Shown one piece after another: positions 58,035 through 64,000 of a stretch of DNA of 64,000 nt; the first letter of the stretch is position 1; each line of letters starts with the position of its first letter. Under the pieces are notes generated by a model, which saw nothing but the letters and a program-made list of their open reading frames with translations, searched no databases and had not been told where the DNA came from. Source of the stretch: Triglochin maritima (Eukaryota > Streptophyta > Magnoliopsida > Alismatales > Juncaginaceae); the NCBI GenBank assembly GCA_963682175.1, contig OY821791.1:29696326-29760325 (forward strand). The letters are read 5' to 3'. The position numbers and the translations under genes were made by a program.

Positions 58035-61000
58035 TGATTGAATCAGTTAAAATACCGTAAGTGCACGACAACGTTGAAGCGGTGGTAAATACGGGTCGGT
58101 CCACAGGGAGCGCGTGTGAGTCAGATTCATGATACTCGAGTATGGAAGAAAAGAGCGAGATGTGATCGAAATTAAACTACAATGTGTGGGAAATCGGAAA
58201 AACTAGCAATAAAACTAAACCCCTCGGGAGTAGAGAAAGAATGCGAATACAAAAATGTGTGTTGTGTGTATGTTCAAATGTGCTCATTAAAACATGTCAT
58301 ACATGAAATTCATAAAACTCAATTCCAATTTTGCCTCCACATGAAATAAGATAAGACATTATCATTAAAACATACAAGACAATAATTGAAATGAAGCTAA
58401 TATGTTCACATGCATCATGACTTAAATCCAACTATGTCTCCACATGAATTAAGATTTATCACAATCATTAAAACATACAAGACATTAATTTGGATAAAGC
58501 CAACATGAGCACATGTATTCGCATGCCTTGTTTCCTTTATCCACTCCATCATTATCCTAACCTCATCATTCCCCATAAAATAGGTTCACTAATCTAAGCA
58601 TGTGCTAAACTTCAGTCAAGAGCATTAGGACATCAAAGATAAGAGTGAAATCTCATTAAATGGGTATGGAAATCATGTAAGGCTCAAAGAATTAAGATTA
58701 ACACACACACACTAATTCATCACATGATCAAATCACCTTCTTCTCCACCCCTCATGCGGATGGACTACTCTCTACTCATCTCTACACTAAAGAAAACATG
58801 AAAATAACATAAACCCATGAAAGAAATGTAGAAGACTAGATTAAACAAGCTTCAAACACAAAAGAAATTGCATAAAATGGAAAATATCAAAATAAAGAAC
58901 AAAAGTAGATTAACAAGTAAAAATACAAAGTTTGCTCATCTCCAACCCCCTTGTTACACTACTAAAACATGAAACTAAAACCTACTCTAATGGGGGAAGG
59001 AGAAAGAAGAGGTGGAGAGGAGGATTTACAATGGTATTTATAGAAAAAATAAGGTTTTGGATGGATCTGGGAGCAATCCGACAGTTGTAATAACTTTTTC
59101 TATACTATGGTGCACCCAATTAATAAAGTTCGAGTCACGGGAGAAATTATGGATCAATTGGAGCAAAATGATCCGCTAGTGGCATATCTTTTGTGCCCGA
59201 TCAGTCCCGATTTCTTCTAAGAGGTTCGATGTTGTATTTTGCACGTTGGGCGAAGCCTTGGTCCACTGTCTTGAACCGATTTGACTTTAATTGGCGAAAT
59301 ATTGGTTTGGTTCAAGTCATGTGTCACAATACTTTGCATTTCACAATCAGGTCCCTCTGGGTCTTCACTTGGGTCCTTCCTGATTTGCGATCAAGTCCTT
59401 GTGCATTACAAATGGGTCCAGAAGTCTTCAATTTAGTCCATTCTTGTTGCATTCATATCTTTTTTGTTACATTTTCTCTTCTTTATTACCTAACACCTGA
59501 AACACTACAACAACAACTTGAGTATCACAATATTGGGGTAAAATAAAGGATATATAACATGAATATGATGCATGATATGCTACTAATCAAATACCCTCAC
59601 ACTTACCTTTTGCTAGTCCCGAGCAAAACAAAGAAAGAGAAAAATGAAGGAAAGGAAAACATACGAAAACCAGGGAAATCCTAACTCACTTTTGTAGGAA
59701 TCACGATTGCATTTAGCACGTGCAACAAGCCGTTAAACCTCTTTGTCTCCAAGGAGGAGGAATGATGTCTCTTGAAGGTTTTCAGCGGATATACCAACAA
59801 AATCCGAACATTAATGCATTAATGAACCTAGAAACACGACTCGATGGGCTCATTTTCGTCGATCATTGGACGCGGTAATTCTACGAGCCGACTCTATATA
59901 TTAATCAGTCCACACACCTAGCCTAATGAATCATTCATGAAAGTTAATTAAGTACTTAAGTGAAAGACATGGATAACCTTAACTTCTTAAAGTGATACAT
60001 TGTGTAAAGTCCATTAAGGTTCTTATTTGCATTACAATTTTTATTTTCTTTTTTATTTTTGGTCTCTTTTTTGATTTTATTTTTGTCTAGTTGGTGTTTG
60101 TTTCTCCCAGGGTCAGGTTTCGTGCATCGTTGTCTATGAGGACTTACACTATCACGTACACCCTTCCCCAAATCTCCACATATGGCGATCTCTATCACCC
60201 GTGTAACGGGAGTTCGGTCGGTGCATCCCAAGTTAGATGACTCGAAAGCACCAAACACTAAGTCCCTCAGACCTAATTTCTCGAGTGATAGGAGCCGTGC
60301 ACGAAGAGAGAACACATACTCACTTACTTCTTATCTACGCATGAACCAAAATCCATACACTTAATGTCTCACAACAGGATCTTAAGGGTCATTGACTACA
60401 ACAAACTTCTTTATATTAACATACACGAATTATTCAACTCATTAGATTCAGGGTGGACTTCTTTATTTGTTTGAGTATTGAAACCCTATGATTACTCTCC
60501 CCCCGAGGGAAAACCGAGGTACATCCTAACGACTAGATAAGGCCTAAAGTCGGTATACTAGATATCCTAATGCATCAAGTTCAAGGCAATTTTGAGAGCT
60601 TTCTTTTTACTTTGCTTCTCAACGGTTTTGCACATGCTAAACACACGCAAAACCCATAAAACATTTTTTTTCCAAACACAAGAAGATTTTTGAAAGAAAT
60701 GAAAATTTTAAAGCACTAGGCAAGCAAAAGAGGACAAGTCACCCAAGGATCATGACAATCAGATATATCGATATTAAATGCAACACACTAACATGACCCT
60801 ATCAAAACAAACAAAATAAAGGAGAAAGACTCGACTATGTACACACGTAAAACACCATCACATTTACTTCATGCATTATCCTCAACGAATGTGAGCATGG
60901 TACTACATGAATTTATGCATGAAAAAAAAGATCTCACCAACGTGAAGCACAAGGAAAGTTTCATGGTCATTTTGATGGACATAAACCCGAATTTTCCTCA

Positions 61001-61272
61001 AAACCAGTGAGATAGTTAAGAAGGGAGACAAATACATGAAAAAAATGTGACTCAAATACACAAAGGTTGGGGCCCACAACAATCAATGCTCACTGGTTGA
61101 GTCTTTTATTTTATTTTTTATTTTTTGAAATAGGTATGTACAAAAACAAGTTCTCATCTTCATTTGTCAAAGGACATCAAATGGGAACCTCAAAAGTGGG
61201 TCAATGCACTTGGAATTGGGGTAAAATAAAGGATATATAGCATGAATATGATGCATGCTATGCTACTAATCA
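58035..61272 (-). mobile_element. Athila-related element, rearranged
   Basis: Read on the minus strand: a 5' LTR reduced to its first 62 bp or so (61272 down to about 61210, TGATTAGTAGCATAGCATGC...), then 1.6 kb of noncoding internal sequence. A purine-rich GGTAAGTGTGAGGG tract (about 59592-59607) follows, then a full 3' LTR, 59589-58035 (1555 bp, TGATTAG...CAATCA). GGGACTAGCAAAAGG just before the purine tract is typical of Tat/Athila internal ends. No ORF is left. Flanking 5-mers (ATATG, GTGCG) do not match, so one side has been rearranged. Confidence 0.7.
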
Positions 61273-64000
61273 GTGCGTTTATGTTAATAGATGACCCTAC
61301 GTTCAACGGTGTGTAGGATTTCATGTTTAATTATACATATATATTTTTCGAATTTTCATGTATAATAAGGATCAATTTTCAATTTTCTAGAATTTATTGC
61401 ATGCATCGGTTTGTTTTAACAAACTAGTTTCAAAAACTCTATTAAAACAAACATGAAGGAGCTCCGAAATTCATACCTAGAAGTTCTCTAAAACTTCTCG
61501 AAGATTCGAAGACGGTTGGGATGCTCCTCGCTGCGCCGGATGCCTCCGAGTATTCACCAAACTCTAAACAAGATCGGAGAGAGGGAAGCTAGTCTCTCAA
61601 TCTCCGATTGGGTTTAGAATCTAATTACTAACCCCTCTTTAATTCCCTTGAGAAGATGATCTCTTAAGAACTAAAACTAAACTTAAGAATCAAGGAATTT
61701 TCGTGGAGAATTATGGAGAGAGATTTTGCATAAGAAAATAATGAATTAATTAAGGAGGTAATGAGATAACCTTGTATTTATAGGTTCTCTCCAAATTACC
61801 TATTCATGTGCAACCTCTTGCCCATGATTCCATGCAAAATTCCATCTAACCATCCATTATTTATTAATAAATAATCTTAGCCACGAATTAAATCAATTAT
61901 GGACCAATTCCATGCATGATCTAATTAATTCTTAAATTAATTCTGCATAAAACCGTCTGGACCGGTCGACCGTTTCAAGGTGCGGTCGACCGCTCGAACC
62001 AATGTTTAGGACGACCGTTCAACATTCGGTCGACCGTTCGTAACAGGAACTATTCCATCGCAATGTTCGGTCGACCGACCGATCACTTTCGGTCGACCGT
62101 TCGAACAGATGAAAATTCCCTGTTATCGGTCGAGACTCGTCCGGTCGACCGTGCCCTACCGGTCGACCGTGTACTGCTATCCGGTCGACCGTTTGAGCAC
62201 TGTTTTGCAGACTTGTCAAATTTCGGTTTAACCCCTACAAAATTTGACATTTCGGGATTAGTAGTAAATTCACAACTTATGTAACATATTATCCTATGTA
62301 ATGATCAATCATTACACCCCATAATATTTACATCACATATGAATTTAATTTAGATTCTAATTATGTTATTAATCACAACATAACTTTGATTTTGCTTTGT
62401 TCACCCCATGTGTCATATTTTCTACATGAAACCCGACACATCTTATGAACTCAAAATCCCCATTCCTTGTTTCCCAGTTTTGTGGTGTGACCTATGGGAG
62501 GATCTAAACTAAGTTGACAGTGATATTAAGAGCTTAATATCACAAGCTATAAGCGGTATCTAGCTACACATTATAACTCCCAATTAGTTAGATGTCTTAA
62601 TTCCACTCGAACCAAAACCCGATCCACTTAGTGATGGAGTGCACCACTTGTGTCCGTCCCTTTCCTCATGATATTAAGAATACACACAAAGTAGTATTGT
62701 GTCATCTTTGTATTAGTATTCATTTCTTGATCTCTTTAAGCTAGTTATAAATATGTGACTTAACTCAAATCACATTGTGCACATTATAACTTTGCTTTAT
62801 CAAGGGGCCCACTAATATCATCACTCAATTAAGAGGGGCAATGATAGTCTTTTGACTAACTATCTTCTCCAACAAAAGTTGTACTTAACCAACCAATGCC
62901 TTTACACTACACTGATCGATAGTTCAAGACACTGATCTAATTAAATATTCCTTAAGTGATTAGATATAAGTCTCATATCAAAGGACCAAAGACACAGTAA
63001 AATATTAATGACACAGAAACACATTTCTATAATATTTTACTTATTAGGTCTATTCAGTATACAAAAGTAATATTTTCCTCTTTTGCATACCCGTGTCGTC
63101 ACTCACTTGTAGAGCTACAATGATCTATGACCAACACGACAATCTTAACTCGGTAATTAATGTCCCATGTTAATTACCATGATTGCGAATATCTTTTGTT
63201 TTATGCAAACCAATATCTTTCAGAGCTCTACGGTTAAGGACCAAGAGCCTCTTCCTTAACACTTCTAAAAGACGAATAACATAAACAAGGAACAAAATGA
63301 TTTCTCATTCAATTCATAATAATTGACATTTAAAAGTAAAACTTTTAGAACACATTCCCTTCACGGTGGAGGGAGTGATTTTATTCCCTTAGGAACTTAG
63401 TTTGAACCCGCCAAGTATCCTAGTGAAAATTGTTGTCTTTTTGGCCTTAATCTATGTTTTGATGATTTAATCAACCTAATCTTAATTGTAATCAATGTAC
63501 AATAGCACACATATTGCATATCATATATATTGTATTGTGCTAACCTCTACAGATGATCAATGTGGGATCATGGAGGTCTCTAATTCTAATCACTTTTAAG
63601 TTAATTACTTACTTGTTTAATCGATCAAAGATATGCAGCGGAATTTAAAACTAAACAAACAAGTAAAGGAATGGAAAATGCAAACCACAATGGAGACGAA
63701 ATTTTTTACAGAGGTTCGGCACCCCACCCGGGTCCTAGTCCTCTCTTGCAAGCTCGCTCGGATCACCGAGCTCCGCTCACGACTTCACTTACCACTCCCC
63801 GTTCCGGGCCGAGAGAGAACGCCTTTACAACACAAGCACCGCAAACACCCTTGCTTGCTTGACCTTCTTCCTCTCACAATCCGAAAGGGAACACTTCGGG
63901 CTTTCACCGAAATCCTTGCTTCTTGAACAACAAGTGAGTGGGACAACACTCTCTAAATATTGAGCACACTTTGAGTATGATTTGACTATGATCAAATGTG
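61273..64000 (-). repeat. Probable LTR-retrotransposon noncoding sequence
   Basis: No ORF with motifs. CTATAAATACAAGG (about 61771-61785, minus strand) looks like a TATA box, and upstream of it (61955-62205) is a cluster of GGTCGACCG palindromes. Near 63640-63720 the minus strand reads GAACCTCTGTAAA...TTCCGCTGCA, reminiscent of the U5 end of Copia-type LTRs. I cannot fix the ends or the family. Confidence 0.35.
61955..62205. repeat. GGTCGACCG palindrome cluster
   Basis: At least nine occurrences of GGTCGACCG or a one-base variant in 250 bp, separated by unrelated spacers of 15-30 bp. Confidence 0.85.

Overview
This window is nuclear DNA of a flowering plant, most likely a eudicot. The evidence is GT-AG spliced genes with AT-rich introns, three recognisable plant genes, and a dense load of plant transposable elements (Athila- and Tekay-like Ty3/gypsy LTR elements, MULE, hAT, CACTA and PIF/Harbinger). 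I cannot name the species.

Host genes: (1) a DEK-family chromatin protein gene on + (coding 31070-37798, ten coding exons, about 1012 aa); (2) an intronless NF-YB transcription factor subunit on + (39553-40173); (3) a folate-biopterin transporter family gene on - (57231 to 48784, seven exons, 506 aa, all splice phases consistent). A fatty acyl-CoA reductase fragment (1038-1245) is a relic.

Layout. 0-9.6 kb: FAR relic, a 591-bp hAT-type MITE with an 8-bp target duplication, an old solo LTR on -, and a Harbinger-type element carrying only the Myb/SANT accessory ORF. 9.7-15.8 kb: a young, internally deleted Athila-like element (5-bp duplication ACATG) with a gag-protease ORF but no RT or integrase. 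16-18.1 kb: degenerate AT-rich repeats, then a CACTA relic with a Ulp1/C48 protease fragment. 18.1-25.8 kb: a nested stack. A Tekay-like element on + has its 5' LTR interrupted by a related solo LTR on - (duplication TAAGG), itself interrupted by an Athila-type solo LTR (ACCTC), and further right by a second Athila-type solo LTR (AATTG). 25.8-29.5 kb: a left-truncated MULE fused to the Tekay protease. 29.9-40.2 kb: DEK and NF-YB. 41.8-46.5 kb: a second MULE copy with both TIRs and a 9-bp duplication. 48.8-57.2 kb: the transporter gene, whose introns hold a foldback element and a tandem duplication. 58-64 kb: a rearranged Athila-related element on - and further LTR-like repeats.

The most notable system is the MULE family seen in two copies. 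A WRKY/GCM1-type finger, a MULE transposase with a SWIM-like finger and an OTU cysteine-protease domain are joined in frame by one intron into a single predicted protein of about 880 aa. A plant mobile domain (PMD) gene runs toward it from the other TIR. Neither copy is intact, but their losses differ, so the ancestral layout can be inferred by comparison.
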